Positions 1 to 10,000 of a stretch of 64,000 bases of DNA are shown here, piece after piece. The stretch is from positions 558,001-622,000 of the forward strand of contig JALUTQ010000030.1 of NCBI GenBank assembly GCA_032718865.1, in the 5' to 3' direction. The position numbers were made by a program, and so were the translations under genes. The notes below the pieces were generated by a model. It was given only the letters and a program-made list of their open reading frames with translations. It did not search any database and was not told the DNA's origin. The first letter of the stretch is position 1; every line of letters starts with the position of its first letter. The DNA comes from Tilletia caries. Taxonomy: Eukaryota > Basidiomycota > Exobasidiomycetes > Tilletiales > Tilletiaceae.

Positions 1-1
1 C

Positions 2-1488
2 CAGCTCTTCGATCAGGCGGTGAGCAGCATTCGAGACGGAAGATACGACATGGATGCCATCGCCCATACCTTCTGGCATCATCTGGTCCTCAGTCCGCCC
101 CCAGCAGCCACCAGGCCCGGCGATCGCACTGTCACCATGATCAGTCCCTGGCGCTTTCTTTCAACGATCAACCTCGACGTCCTCAACGATAAGACCTGGG
201 CCATCGTGCACGGATGTCTTTACGCACATCTGTTTCGACTGGCCGACGATGCAATCTATGACCTCGGCCGCAAGACGCAGTTGACCAAAACCCAACACGA
301 CGCCGTAGAGACTTGGGTTGTCAGGTCGTGCAAGCAGACCAAACTGCCTCTACGAAACCTCTTCACACTCCTTCAGAACATCGGTCTCGAGCTAAGAGGT
401 TGGCCAGCCGATGCAAAAAACATGTTGGCGTCCGAGGTCAAAGCCGATGTCCACAACGGGGGGGTTCACTCACCATCAAATCGGGCACCCTCAAGTACTT
501 CAATGGTTGGATTCCACGACAACCGGCGCGGGATCTGTTGAGAGCCTTACGAGATGACAACAAGCTCCTTCGCGTCATGCCAATTTCTGCTCCGCACCAT
601 CTTGATGACGGCTACGAGACCTCAACACCTGCCACCACGATTGCCCCAAAGAAGAAGAAGAAGGAATCAAAGCAGCGCGCCGTGTCGGACTCCCAACGCC
701 AGCTCGCCGTCAGCATACCGATTCAGCCGCCAGCAGCGCGCCGTCCCAGATTGCTCGGCCCGTCGGCGTCTGGGGAAGGGGACGTTGACGGTGGAGCACC
801 AGATCCGTCAGATTCAGACTCTTCCTCGTTCTCGTCAGGCAAAGATTCCGATTCGGGCGAGGAAGAAGAGGAACCTTCTCGGTCCGCCCGCAAGCGCAAG
901 TACGACCATAGGCGTAACTCTACGCAGCTTACGGGCAAATCTGGCAATCGAACCTCTAGGCGCCGGCCCTCCTCTGTTCACGATACGCAAACATCTTCAG
1001 AAGAAAGCTCTCGACCATCCTCCCGGCGGCAGCCTAAGGATGCACAGCAGCCTCCAAAACGTGCGCAGCATCGAAGGACTGAGAATGAAGAAGACGCGGA
1101 GCTCGAAGCAGTGTTCAACGACGAAGAGCCCTTGACATTCCGACGGAAGAAAAAGTCCAGTTCTACGTCGAAGAAACGCTTTAACGGGACCACGAGTCGT
1201 AGCAACAATGATAGTGATGCCGGAAGCTCCGGTGCCGACGCTCCCCTCAGCGAGGGTGAGCGTCAAAGACGTGCTGTGCAAGCCGATCTGATTCGCTCTC
1301 GTAGACGAAAAACGGCGGTCTCGGTGGTCCAAGATCCTTTGGCTCAAAACGACGAGGCAGACTCGGTCGGGCTCATGGGAAGGAATGCGGATGCGGAGGT
1401 GCAGGGCTTATTTCCAGGATTAAATGAGAGGGACACCGCCTTGAGCACTCTCCTTGATGCGACCATGGATCTGTCCGGTATATCATAA
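2..1488 (+). pseudogene. Partial unknown gene, frameshifted, running in from the left edge
   Basis: An open frame enters from the left edge (frame of base 2) and reads through a hydrophobic and charged region without a recognisable domain up to the run of seven G at 458-464. After the run the sensible reading moves to frame 1 and continues to the TAA at 1486-1488. Downstream of the shift the protein is Ser/Lys/Glu-rich, with a KKKKK stretch, acidic EEEEE tracts and many basic clusters, which looks disordered and possibly nuclear. The first frame alone stops at 541. The one-base shift sits exactly in a G7 homopolymer, so a sequencing error is as likely as a true mutation. I do not recognise the family; the true start lies outside the window. 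Confidence 0.5.
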
Positions 1489-2017
1489 TCCCCTTTGTCT
1501 TCAACCCTGATGTAATCTTATGTAGTAATTCACATTTCACGGTGACGAACAGGATGTCTCTGAAAGGCTGAAGATGAGTTGCCTACTGACAGTTTCTGTC
1601 TGGTGGGATAATGTGGGAGAAGAGTGGGAAGAGCCGAAGAGGTGCGAATATAGTAGGGGACGACGAGATTATGGAGTGGAATTGATTGTAGGAGGGCGAC
1701 AGACGGAGTGAGCGCACTGGATGATGAGACTCTCATGAGACGGACCGTTGACAGCCCTGTTGCGAATATGTAATGGGAGGAGGTTGGTTCATGAATGGGA
1801 GATGGGCGGAGAGGCGATTCAAGAGTCAAGACGCGTCCGAGAGGTTGCGAGTCGCGCGCCGCTCCATGGCGACACGCGTACGGGTGATGTAGGAGAGTTC
1901 TTGGGCGGGGGACCTGGCACCAAAGCCTCCGAGTTTCATTGCAAGAGATGAAATGGGGCCCCTTTGGCCTTCAAACTCTCTAGTCCGAAACCAGCCTAGA
2001 AAGAGATGTTTAATGTC
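1489..2017. other. Intergenic stretch left of element A
   Basis: No convincing gene. Short open frames on both strands have no start context or homology I recognise. This is host sequence up to the target-site duplication of retrotransposon A. Confidence 0.5.
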
Positions 2018-2022
2018 AACCA
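2018..2022. repeat. Target-site duplication of element A, left copy (AACCA)
   Basis: The five bases before the 5' LTR are AACCA, and the same five bases follow the 3' LTR at 14811-14815. A 5-bp duplication is the usual Ty1/copia integration footprint. Confidence 0.92.
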
Positions 2023-2257
2023 TGTCAGAATCGTGCCGCGTTCCACATGGAAGTCCTGTCACTGATCGAGAGTGATCATCAGCAGAACCTTCCCTTTACC
2101 CTCCTTTGGCTCGTGTGCCTGTAGACGTAGAACAATCATCGTCAATCCCACACTCACTGTTATCCCTCAAGTACAACGTACCCAGGGCTGATTGAGTAGG
2201 TGTTGCACGCATATCTGCTAGCAAGAAAAGCATAAGTCTTCAGACCGAAATCTGACA
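2023..2257 (+). repeat. 5' LTR of element A
   Basis: 235 bp, TGTCAG...CTGACA, matching 14576-14810 at all but one position. It is followed directly by TGGTAGC, which could be the start of a primer-binding site: TGG complements a tRNA CCA end, and TGGTAGC resembles the complement of initiator tRNA. The match fades after seven bases, so this primer call is weak. Confidence 0.93.
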
Positions 2258-2298
2258 TGGTAGCTCCGCCTTCCGTGCACTCACCACAGATCCTCAAG

Positions 2299-4026
2299 AT
2301 GCCCCCCAAGCAAACCACCGAGGGAGAACCCATTACCGGCGCAGCCGCGTCCGGCTCCCCCACGCGCGCCTCGACCCAGCCGACGATGTCCGATCTGGCA
2401 CTCATGCTCGAACGCATGGAGCTCAAGGTCGACGGTCTCCAAGAGACACATGCCGCCGCTGACGCGCGCATCGCGGGATTGACGTCGAGGATCTCGACCG
2501 TCGAGCGCAACCGCGACCAGCGCGCACCGAGCTCGGACACCGTTCGTCGCGATCAGGTCGAGTCCAGCACGGAGTTCGTCGCCGACCGACAGCTTCCAGC
2601 ACCGATCGCCCGCGTTCTGCCGCCGCACATCACGTCGGTGCTGCAGCCGATTGCCGAAGACAGCTTCGCCGACCAGAGTCTGTCCCAGCGGCTCATCGAC
2701 CCCGGTGTTCCCGACAGCGACCGAATGCGCATCCTCGAGGAGGATTTCGAGGAGCAGGCTGCTCGTGGCGGCCGCAAGGTCGAGAACGACGCGCTTTGGC
2801 GCGCAGCCTACGAGATTGTCCGTCGCGACAACCCGGGCGTCAATCGAGCGGAGCGCTTCCGTCTCGCCAAGGCCATGGTCGACGAACAGTCCCTCAAGTT
2901 CGCGGCCACGGCTCCGCCACCCCCACGCAAGTTCGGCGCGGGCAGCGACAAGGATGATCGGCTCATCAGTCTCTCCGGCCTCCAGCGCATCACACAGCTG
3001 GCTGAGGACACCTACGAGGCATGGTCGGACGACCTTTGGAGTTACCTCAGCTCCAACCCCAAGGCACGCGCGATGATCTTCAACAACTGCAGTCTCGGTT
3101 ACGATCGTCGCCTTGACGACGAGCTCGGAGGTCTGCTCGGCCTCACGGTCGACAACTACTACAAGAAGACGACGATCACCGTTCTGCGCAAGCAAGGGGA
3201 GACTCGTGGCACGGTCATCTTCGCGCAGCTCAAGGCCGATGTCAATCGGGACAGCGTGTTGCGCCGCAGTCTCCTTCGACAGAAGATGCTCGCTACGGTT
3301 CAGAAGTCGGCCGAAGGCATCCAGGAGTACGCCGAACGGCACCGGACTCTCTTCGCCCAGCTCGGCAACATCGACGACACGCTCAACGAGCCCGAGAAGG
3401 TCGAGGCCTTCCTCAAAGGGCTCACCCCGGGGTTCTCCGGCCTCAAGGAGGCCCTCTACACTTCGCAATTCACCTCCGGACGAGCGCTCACGCTCAACGA
3501 GACGGTCAATTTCATGATGACGATGGAGGAGAAGCGCACCTTGGGCACCATGACCGCGCCTCCTCAGGTCCTCCCCCGATTCGGAGCGCGTCAAGCTGCT
3601 GTGGATGTGGATGAAGAAGCCCCGAACACTCTCCAGCTCGAGCATCTCACCGAGGAAGAGGCACACGCCTTCGTCGCCCACTTCAACAGCAAGTTCCGTC
3701 CCGGTTCGCGCCCTGAATTCGGTACCCGATCCAGCCCTCCATCCGGTCATCCACAAGAGGCCGATTGGTTCGCGGGGGAATGTAACTTCTGCCTAAACCC
3801 CGGGCACCGCGAAGCGCGATGCCGCATGCGCGCACGTCTTCTCGACGGCGCCGGACCCGGCTCCAAGTACGACAAAGATGTCAAGCCGGCCGCTCGTGCT
3901 GTTTCCGGCGAGGACGTCATGGAGGAGGTTGACGCTCGCCTCGCGCAGCTATTTCCTCAAACCTATGGGAGTGACAGTAAGGTTGAAGCCAGGGTTGGGC
4001 AAGTTCTCTCGGGTAATCTGGAATAG
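2299..4026 (+). CDS. gag: Element A Gag polyprotein
   Basis: The frame is open from 2257, but that ATG overlaps the LTR end. The ATG at 2299 gives a 575-residue protein. It has a coiled-coil-like N-terminal region, then a retrotransposon Gag core, and near residue 495 a CCHC zinc knuckle (CNFCLNPGHREARC; spacing C-X2-C-X4-H-X4-C) for RNA binding. It ends at an in-frame UAG (4024-4026). The pol frame continues in the same register immediately after that stop, so Gag-Pol could arise by stop readthrough or by the candidate splice described in the findings. Confidence 0.88.
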   Translation: MPPKQTTEGEPITGAAASGSPTRASTQPTMSDLALMLERMELKVDGLQETHAAADARIAGLTSRISTVERNRDQRAPSSDTVRRDQVESSTEFVADRQLPAPIARVLPPHITSVLQPIAEDSFADQSLSQRLIDPGVPDSDRMRILEEDFEEQAARGGRKVENDALWRAAYEIVRRDNPGVNRAERFRLAKAMVDEQSLKFAATAPPPPRKFGAGSDKDDRLISLSGLQRITQLAEDTYEAWSDDLWSYLSSNPKARAMIFNNCSLGYDRRLDDELGGLLGLTVDNYYKKTTITVLRKQGETRGTVIFAQLKADVNRDSVLRRSLLRQKMLATVQKSAEGIQEYAERHRTLFAQLGNIDDTLNEPEKVEAFLKGLTPGFSGLKEALYTSQFTSGRALTLNETVNFMMTMEEKRTLGTMTAPPQVLPRFGARQAAVDVDEEAPNTLQLEHLTEEEAHAFVAHFNSKFRPGSRPEFGTRSSPPSGHPQEADWFAGECNFCLNPGHREARCRMRARLLDGAGPGSKYDKDVKPAARAVSGEDVMEEVDARLAQLFPQTYGSDSKVEARVGQVLSGNLE

Positions 4027-5480
4027 GAATTCGCGGCAGTGATGGATATCTCTCAGAGTCATCCAACATTGCCACCAGAAATACTACAAAAAGGCGGCGT
4101 GACGTGCAAATGTGATGGGCTGCTCTCATGCCATCTGCGTCACCCCGGGTACTGCAACGCTAGCGCGTCCCTCGCTGCTGGCTCCAGCAACGCAGAGCAC
4201 GTTGGCCGGGAAACCGGACAGGGCCGCGCTACTATCGGGGTGAGTCCACCTCATCCACCCGTTGTTTGTCACGATAATGACTCCGCTCTGTTTGTTGCAG
4301 GCGCCGTGCTCCAAGCACAGCAGCACAGCATTCAAGAGAAGGAACCCACGGTGGGAGAGCGGTGGATTCTCGACAGTGGCGCAACGCATCATATGACTGC
4401 TTCGGCGTCATTCATGCGTGGCACTACGAGGTCCGCCGCTGGGGTCATGGTGCGGGTTGCGGATGGAAAGAGCGTTCCGGCTACGCATGTAGCAGACGTG
4501 TCCGCCGTCCTCCGAGGCCAGGATCGAGCTCAGCACTGCGTCGCCCTTCTACACAACGTTCTGCTCGTCCCCAGCCTCGACGCCAACCTGTTGTCCACCC
4601 ACCAGCTCGCACGACAAGGGTTCATCACCATCATCCTCCGCCACAGCACCGTGCTTGTCTCGCCGTCCGGTCTCGTCATTCAGGCGCAGATCGACCCTTC
4701 CACGCGGGCAGCGTACTTCCTCATCCAGCCTAACCACTTCCAAGGTTCAGAGGAGGTACATGCGAACACGGCAAGTGTCTCGCAGAAGTCAGGAGACGGT
4801 GTGCCTGATAAGGCAATTGTGGACCCAAGGGCGGAGCTTTGGCATAGGCGGACTGGCCATGCAGGATGGGCTAAGTTGAAGAAGTGGGTGGAGCTCGGCC
4901 TCCTAGTCGGCAAAGATGCACCAACCATGGCTAGCATCGGTCATTACCTCAAGGGCGGTCGAGTCTGCGACGTATGTGTCACGGCAAACCAGAAACACGC
5001 GCCGTACCCAGATCGTGCACCGTCCAGAGCCGATACACCGGGCAAGCTTGTGCATTGCGACTACATGGGCCCGTTCACCGGCCACCCCAGCTTTGCGTGG
5101 ATCCTGACACTCGTCGATGACTGTACGCGCAAGACTTGGGCATTCTGTCTACCGGACCGTTCTGCCGAGACTCTCACGGCAACGCTCGACGCCTGGGCAC
5201 AGCAAGTCGAGGTCACCATCATCCAGCCGGTCGTGACCATGAAGACCGACAACGGGAAGGAGTTTGTGTCGGACGAGCTTCAAGCATGGGCAAAGGAGCG
5301 TGGTACGACATGGACGTGGACGGCTCCCTACTCCTCGTCGCAGAATGGGGTAGCGGAGAGGCGCAACGGTCTCCTCGAGGAACGGATGCGCGCAATGCTC
5401 CGTGGTGCACGCCTCCCTTTCGGGTTCTGGCCTTACGCAGTCCAGTACGCGGCGTATGTGATCAATCGCACCCCCAGCAC
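4027..5480 (+). pseudogene. pol: Element A pol, first part: protease and integrase, cut by the S-B insertion
   Basis: Same frame as gag after the UAG; the first ATG is at 4039. The protease active site is DSGA at about 4371 (WILDSGATHHM). A GAG-pre-integrase zinc region follows (H-x-x-x-x-H then C-x-x-C, about 4840-4980). Integrase catalytic residues are visible: D in HCDYMGPF (about 5060), D in KTDNGKEF (about 5245) and E in NGVAERRN (about 5350). The reading is cut after INRTPST at 5480, where element S begins. It resumes in the same frame at 11989 after the duplicated AGCAC. Confidence 0.9.
5476..5480. repeat. Target-site duplication of the S-B composite, left copy (AGCAC)
   Basis: AGCAC precedes the first S LTR, and the same five bases (11984-11988) follow the 3' LTR of B. 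No other pair of 5-bp flanks matches inside 5481-11983, so S and B share one integration footprint. Confidence 0.88.
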
Positions 5481-5560
5481 TGTTGGATATATGCATCATC
5501 CATGACACTTGGGTCGAGACTGGTCTCACCTTTTAGTATAGTGGTAGAATGTTCACAGCA
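5481..5560 (+). repeat. S LTR, first copy (80 bp)
   Basis: Identical over 80 bp to 5757-5836. It contains a tRNA-like A box, TAGTATAGTGG, at 5534-5544. Confidence 0.88.
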
Positions 5561-5620
5561 GATTAAGAGTCTGATCGACTCTGTCGTGAGTTCGATTCCC
5601 GGTATCTCCAGACTTCTTTT
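5527..5620 (+). promoter_or_regulatory. tRNA-like Pol III control region spanning the S LTR and leader
   Basis: A-box match TAGTATAGTGG (5534-5544) and B-box match GTTCGATTCC (5590-5599) lie at tRNA-like spacing, with a T4 run (5616-5619) just downstream, the layout of a Pol III gene. Between the boxes, TCACAGCAGA pairs with TCTGTCGTGA, and an inner GAGTC/GACTC hairpin can form. No complementary acceptor stem or good T stem can be built, so this is not a functional tRNA. It may be a tRNA-derived promoter captured by the element. Confidence 0.5.
5561..5571 (+). promoter_or_regulatory. Primer-binding site of element S (GATTAAGAGTC)
   Basis: Follows the S LTR directly. Its complement, GACTCTTAATC, is the anticodon loop (CTCTTAA, anticodon CUU) with flanking stem bases of eukaryotic tRNA-Lys(CUU). 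Use of an internal, cleaved half-tRNA primer is known for Drosophila copia. The same 11-mer follows the 5' LTR of element B. Confidence 0.65.
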
Positions 5621-5756
5621 CCGACCATTTTCTTGTCGGGTGCTTGTCGGGTTTTTCCACAGCACGTGCTCCGGGTACTCCGGGCCGAAAGAGTCTCGCC
5701 CCTAGTCCTATGGGGTCTCGCGTCTCAGACCAAAGGGTCATGATGATGAGAGGGAG

Positions 5757-5836
5757 TGTTGGATATATGCATCATCCATGACACTTGGGTCGAGACTGGT
5801 CTCACCTTTTAGTATAGTGGTAGAATGTTCACAGCA
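5757..5836 (+). repeat. S LTR, second copy (80 bp)
   Basis: Identical to 5481-5560 and preceded by GAGAGGGAG. It is followed by the 8 nt GATTAAGA (5837-5844), the first eight bases of the primer-binding site, and then directly by the 5' LTR of B. Confidence 0.85.
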
Positions 5837-5979
5837 GATTAAGATGTTGAAGATTGCATCTTCATAGCAACCTCCACGTGGTTGTGACCTTTCCACAGTC
5901 TTTCCTATATAGATGAGACCCTTAGTCTCATTTGTGACTCCACTTCCAGTCTCATCGATTCCTGCGTTTGTGACACGAA

Positions 5980-6021
5980 ATCGTTGCGCAACGATGTGGC
6001 ACACATTGTTCATTGCGCAAT
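5980..6021. promoter_or_regulatory. Paired TTGCGCAA palindromes in the B LTR
   Basis: A 16-bp perfect palindrome ATCGTTGCGCAACGAT (5980-5995) and a 10-bp one ATTGCGCAAT (6012-6021) share the core TTGCGCAA, about three helical turns apart and 30-70 bp upstream of TATATAA (6051-6057). TTGCGCAA is the classic C/EBP-type bZIP half-site pair. A bZIP activator site is inferred, not shown. Confidence 0.45.
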
Positions 6022-6050
6022 GGCTGTCCTCCCCCCTGTACCCACAAAGC

Positions 6051-6057
6051 TATATAA
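6051..6057 (+). promoter_or_regulatory. TATA box of the B LTR
   Basis: TATATAA in the 5' LTR, repeated at 11559-11565 in the 3' LTR. It is the only TATA-like site after the palindromes, so it is the probable Pol II promoter of element B. Confidence 0.55.
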
Positions 6058-6451
6058 GCAGGCACTTTCCACCACCACTGTTTCCCCCCGCTCCTATTGA
6101 AATTCACCACACACGTTCCTGCTTCCACTCTCCCTCGTCACCTCCTCACCTTTGACCTCGTCCTCCTCACCTTTGACCTCGTCCTCCTCATCTTTTACCT
6201 TCTCGCCCTCATCCTTGACTTCCCCGTCAAAGGTTGCATCCTTTCCGTATCTTCAGGCATAGGCTAGAGTTCTGGCAGCACGTCACTTCGCCCTCATTGC
6301 GAGGGGGTACTACGTAGCTGACCGTCCGACACCGAACCTGAGATACTGGGATTGCTCCTGCGACTCGTCAAGCGACGTCGGCCTCTCTCCTCCACCTTGT
6401 CGGTCCTCCCAAGGTGAGTAGTCGAGCACTGAGCACCTAGTATTTACAACA

Positions 6452-6462
6452 GATTAAGAGTC
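6452..6462 (+). promoter_or_regulatory. Primer-binding site of element B (GATTAAGAGTC)
   Basis: Begins at the first base after the 5' LTR and is identical to the S site at 5561-5571. It complements the tRNA-Lys(CUU) anticodon arm as recalled from eukaryotic tRNA sequences. Confidence 0.65.
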
Positions 6463-7010
6463 TGACTAGCTCTGCTCCTTTCTTCCCTCTGCTCCTGTCC
6501 GTGGACTTTCTTCTCGTCCTCGTCCTCGTCGATCTCGTCTCTGCCATCCTCGACCTCGTCTTCATCGATTTCGATTTTCGACCTTGTCCTCACGAATCGC
6601 TGGTTTCTCCACGATTGCTGTCGGTTCTCCGCTTGCCGCTGGTTCTCCGCCGCCTGCCAACCTACCACTCTGTTTTCGGTGCTGCTTCTGGTCCTCCTCG
6701 CACACCTCGACCTTCGATCTCCACCTTGTCGGTCCTCCCAAGACGGATCCAAGGTTTTCTTCAAGCATCCAAGGCCCGAGCAAGACTTGCCTTTCGGCTT
6801 TCTCTCTTCGTTCTTGTGCCCTCGCTGGCCTCGACCTCCTCGACCGCGACTTCGAGAGCCGTTCTTCTGCTCTGCGTCGCCTTCGATCTCGTCCTGCGGT
6901 TTCTGCGTTATCGCTCCCGCCTCGTCCTCGACTCTTCAGTCTCCTCGACCTCCGATCCTCTTCTTTCTTCGGCCCTCGGTCTTCTTCCTTCTCTGCCTCT
7001 CTTCTTCGGC
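6463..7010 (+). other. Untranslated leader of element B
   Basis: 548 bp of TC/CT-rich sequence between the primer site and the first gag ATG. A long frame happens to be open through it, but gag-like sequence starts only at the ATG at 7011. Confidence 0.5.
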
Positions 7011-10000
7011 ATGGACGACACCAACTCCTCCGCCATCTCCGGCATTCCTGCCCTCGTCGGCCTCGAAAACTTCTTCGCCTGGCGAGAGGCAATCGAGCCC
7101 GTCTTCATCGGCATCCGCGCGTTCGACATTGTCCGCGGCGTCGAGACTCAGCCAACTCTGCCGCCCAACGCCACCTCCACCGATGTGCGCCTGTCCGAGT
7201 CCTGGAAGGACAGGGACGCCAAGGCCATGTCCTACCTCCGCAAGACGGTCAGCGGGGCCCTCAAGGCCATAATTCGAGACCTCTCCTCGTCCGCCGACAT
7301 GTGGTCCCTCCTCGCCAGTCTTCACGACTTGGGTTCCTCGGATCATCGGAGCGCCATCAACCGCAAGATGGCGAACCTCTTTCTCGACGAGGGCGGAGAC
7401 ATGGTCCAGCACCTCAACTCCTACATGGAGCTGGTGGCTGAGGCGAGCGCGGCGGGTCTTCCTTGGGGCACGGAGGACAAAGACAAGTGCGACCGTTTCC
7501 TCGACACCCTTCCTCATTCGCTCAGGGTTGTCAGGACGGAGTGGCGGCAGCTTCCGAAGGACGAGCGGACCTTTTTTTGCAGCTCGTCCGGGTCTACAAC
7601 GAGGAGAACGCTTCTCAGAAGCACACGGCGGAGCGCAGCGCCAACGCCATGGCAATGGCCGCTGCCAGCCAACATCTCCACATCGCCATCAAGGGCGTGG
7701 CAAACAAGGCCCGCTCCGGCAAGTCCTCTTCGGGTGGCGGCAAGAAGAAGTCTTCTTCTTCGCCTTCTTCTTCTCAGGCGACCTCCGGCAGCAGCAAGGG
7801 CAAGGGCAACAGCAACGGCAACAGCAAGCGTCTGCTCTGCTACGGCTGTGGTGCTCGCGACCACGAACGTACTGACTGTCCAGTCGCGAGCCACCTTCTT
7901 CCCGGCAATGGTCCGATCTGCTGGACATGTCACAAGCAAGGCCACGTCAAGTCCGAGTGTCCCAAGTCGACTTCGTCGTCCGGAAAGGCTGCCGCCGCCC
8001 TCGAGTCTTATCCAGACGCCGACGAGATGCTCGCAGCCATGTTTGAGCCCTCCGTTCTTGCCGCCTCCACGACGTCGACCTTGATTCCCTTCATGATCGA
8101 CTCTGGTGCATCACAGCACATTGTCGACCGACCCGAGCTGCTCCTCAACTCTCGGAAAGCGGACAAGACCTTGACCTTCAAGACGGTTGGCTCCAAGCAG
8201 GCATCCGACCACATCGGCGATGTCACTGGACTTCTTCCCTCCGGCCGCCGCGTCACTTTCCTGGACGTTGTGCTTCTCCCCGGCGCCGGAGTCAACTTGC
8301 TTTCGGAGGAACTGCTGCGCGAGCGTGGCTGGATCAAAGTCATCGACGAGGATGACAACGCCCACCTCCAGCACAAGGACAACGCCTCTTGGCGCATGTC
8401 TTTGACCAAGCGTGGTCGAGCTCGATGGCTGCTGTTACACGTCGACCTTGCGGCCTCCACATCGTCTCCCTCAGCAATGCTGGCACCAATGCAGCCCGCT
8501 CAGCGCGATCCCGCTCTCGAGGTTCACATTCGCCTCGGTCACTTGGGCTTCAGCACCATCAAGAAGCTCGTCCGTTCGGGTCATCTTCCTCCCATTCCTG
8601 GGCTGAACGATGCCACGCCTTGGTGCGATAGCTGCGAAGCTACCAAGGCTACCCGTCGACCGTTCAACGACGCGCCTCTCCACGCGAGTTCTCCGCTGGA
8701 GATCATCCTCACGGATGTTGGCGGTCCCTTGGTGACTTGTTTTGGTGGTTTCCAGTACTACGCGACCTTCATTGACGAGTACACGGACTACACCAAGGTC
8801 GACTTACTCCGCTCCAAGGCCGAGGTTTTTTTGCTCGCCTTGTTGAGTTCGTCAAGGTAGCCGAACGGACTTTCGGCACCAAGGTGCAAGTCATTCGCAC
8901 CGACGGCGGCGGCGAGTACGTCAACAAGCACATGTCCACCTGGACTGCTTCTCAGGGCATCCTCCACCACATCACAACGCCCCACACCCCGGAACTCAAC
9001 GGTGTGGCTGAGCGCAAGAATCGTACCCTCAAGGAGATGACCGCCGCCATGCTTCACAGTAGCGGCCTCCCGGTTCAGTGGTGGGGACATGCGATTTTTA
9101 TTCGCTGCGGTGTTGCTCATGAAGGTAACCTTCGTCAAAGACGGTCGGACGGTTTGGGAGTGGGTACACAAGCGCAAACCCTCCCTTGGCAAGACTCGAG
9201 CATTCGGTTCTCCATGCTGGGTTCATATTCCCGCCGCTAACCGCACCAAGTCGGACCTCACCACTCCCAAGGCCTGGAAGGGACGTTTGGTCAGCTGGCC
9301 GACACAGCGCAGCGGCTGGGGGTGCACAACGAGACCACGGGGAAGATTGTCTTCTCCCGCAACGTCTCTTTCGGCCCCAAGCTCTCGTCCAAAGTCACCG
9401 AGGTCTCCGAGCCTTCCAACATCGTCCAGCTGAACGTGGAGCCTGGTGATCCCGGCTTCCTCGAGTACGACGAGGAAGACATTTCCGACGATGACGCGGA
9501 GCCAGGTCCCGACGCCAATAATGTCGAACTTCTTCCTCTTGGCCGCAAACGCCCTGAGCCCGAGGGGGTGAATCATGCGCCCGGCAACAGTCCTGCCGTG
9601 GCCGATCGACCTCAAGGCATTCGCCGGCTTCCCGCGCGCGCTGGCCGCGGTCAACGTTCGTCTGCTTTTCGGGACACGTACGCAGCGTTCATGCAGGAGT
9701 CGGAAGGGTTTCTTTGCAAGATTGCCCTCGTCGACGACGACCCCACAAGCTACGGCGACGCCATGTCGAGTCCTGAACGTCAGCAGTGGGCCAAGGCTTT
9801 CGAAGCGGAGCTGGAGTCTCTGATCAAGAACGAGACGCTCGAGGAGGTGGTCCTCCCTCCCGGCGCCAAGGTCGTATCGACCAAGTGGGTCTGCAAGACT
9901 AAGAGGGACGCAGACGGCAACTACCTCAAGCACAAGGCTCGTCTTGTTGGTCGTGGCTTCACTCAGCGCTACGGCATCGATTACGACGAGACATATGCGC

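Larger units (their letters stand above)
5481..5836 (+). mobile_element. Element S: 356-bp non-autonomous (TRIM-like) LTR retrotransposon
   Basis: Two identical 80-bp direct repeats (5481-5560 and 5757-5836) begin TGTTGG and end ACAGCA. The first is followed by a primer-binding site GATTAAGAGTC; the second is preceded by the polypurine tract GAGAGGGAG (5748-5756). The 196-bp interior has no coding capacity. The ends, primer site and polypurine tract match those of element B, so S is probably mobilised by B proteins. It forms the left half of a head-to-tail S-B composite. Confidence 0.85.
5845..6451 (+). repeat. 5' LTR of element B (607 bp)
   Basis: TGTTGAAG...TTTACAACA. It contains two TTGCGCAA palindromes, a TATA box, two tandem 21-bp CT-rich units (about 6144-6185) and a G5 run. 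Apart from repeat-number changes it matches 11353-11983. Confidence 0.92.

Noticed and set aside
1814..1847. Similarity of GCGATTCAAGAGT... to the end of element A before its 3' LTR
   Set aside because: Only about 30 bp with mismatches and no LTR nearby; too short to call an element remnant.
2281..3756. 491-codon minus-strand frame opposite element A gag
   Set aside because: Shadow of the gag codon pattern on the other strand; the plus strand has a zinc knuckle and retroelement context.
4240..4300. 61-nt GTGAGT...TTGCAG intron in element A pol
   Set aside because: Its removal breaks the frame, and the upstream frame it would need contains stops. The longer 3977-4300 candidate fits better.
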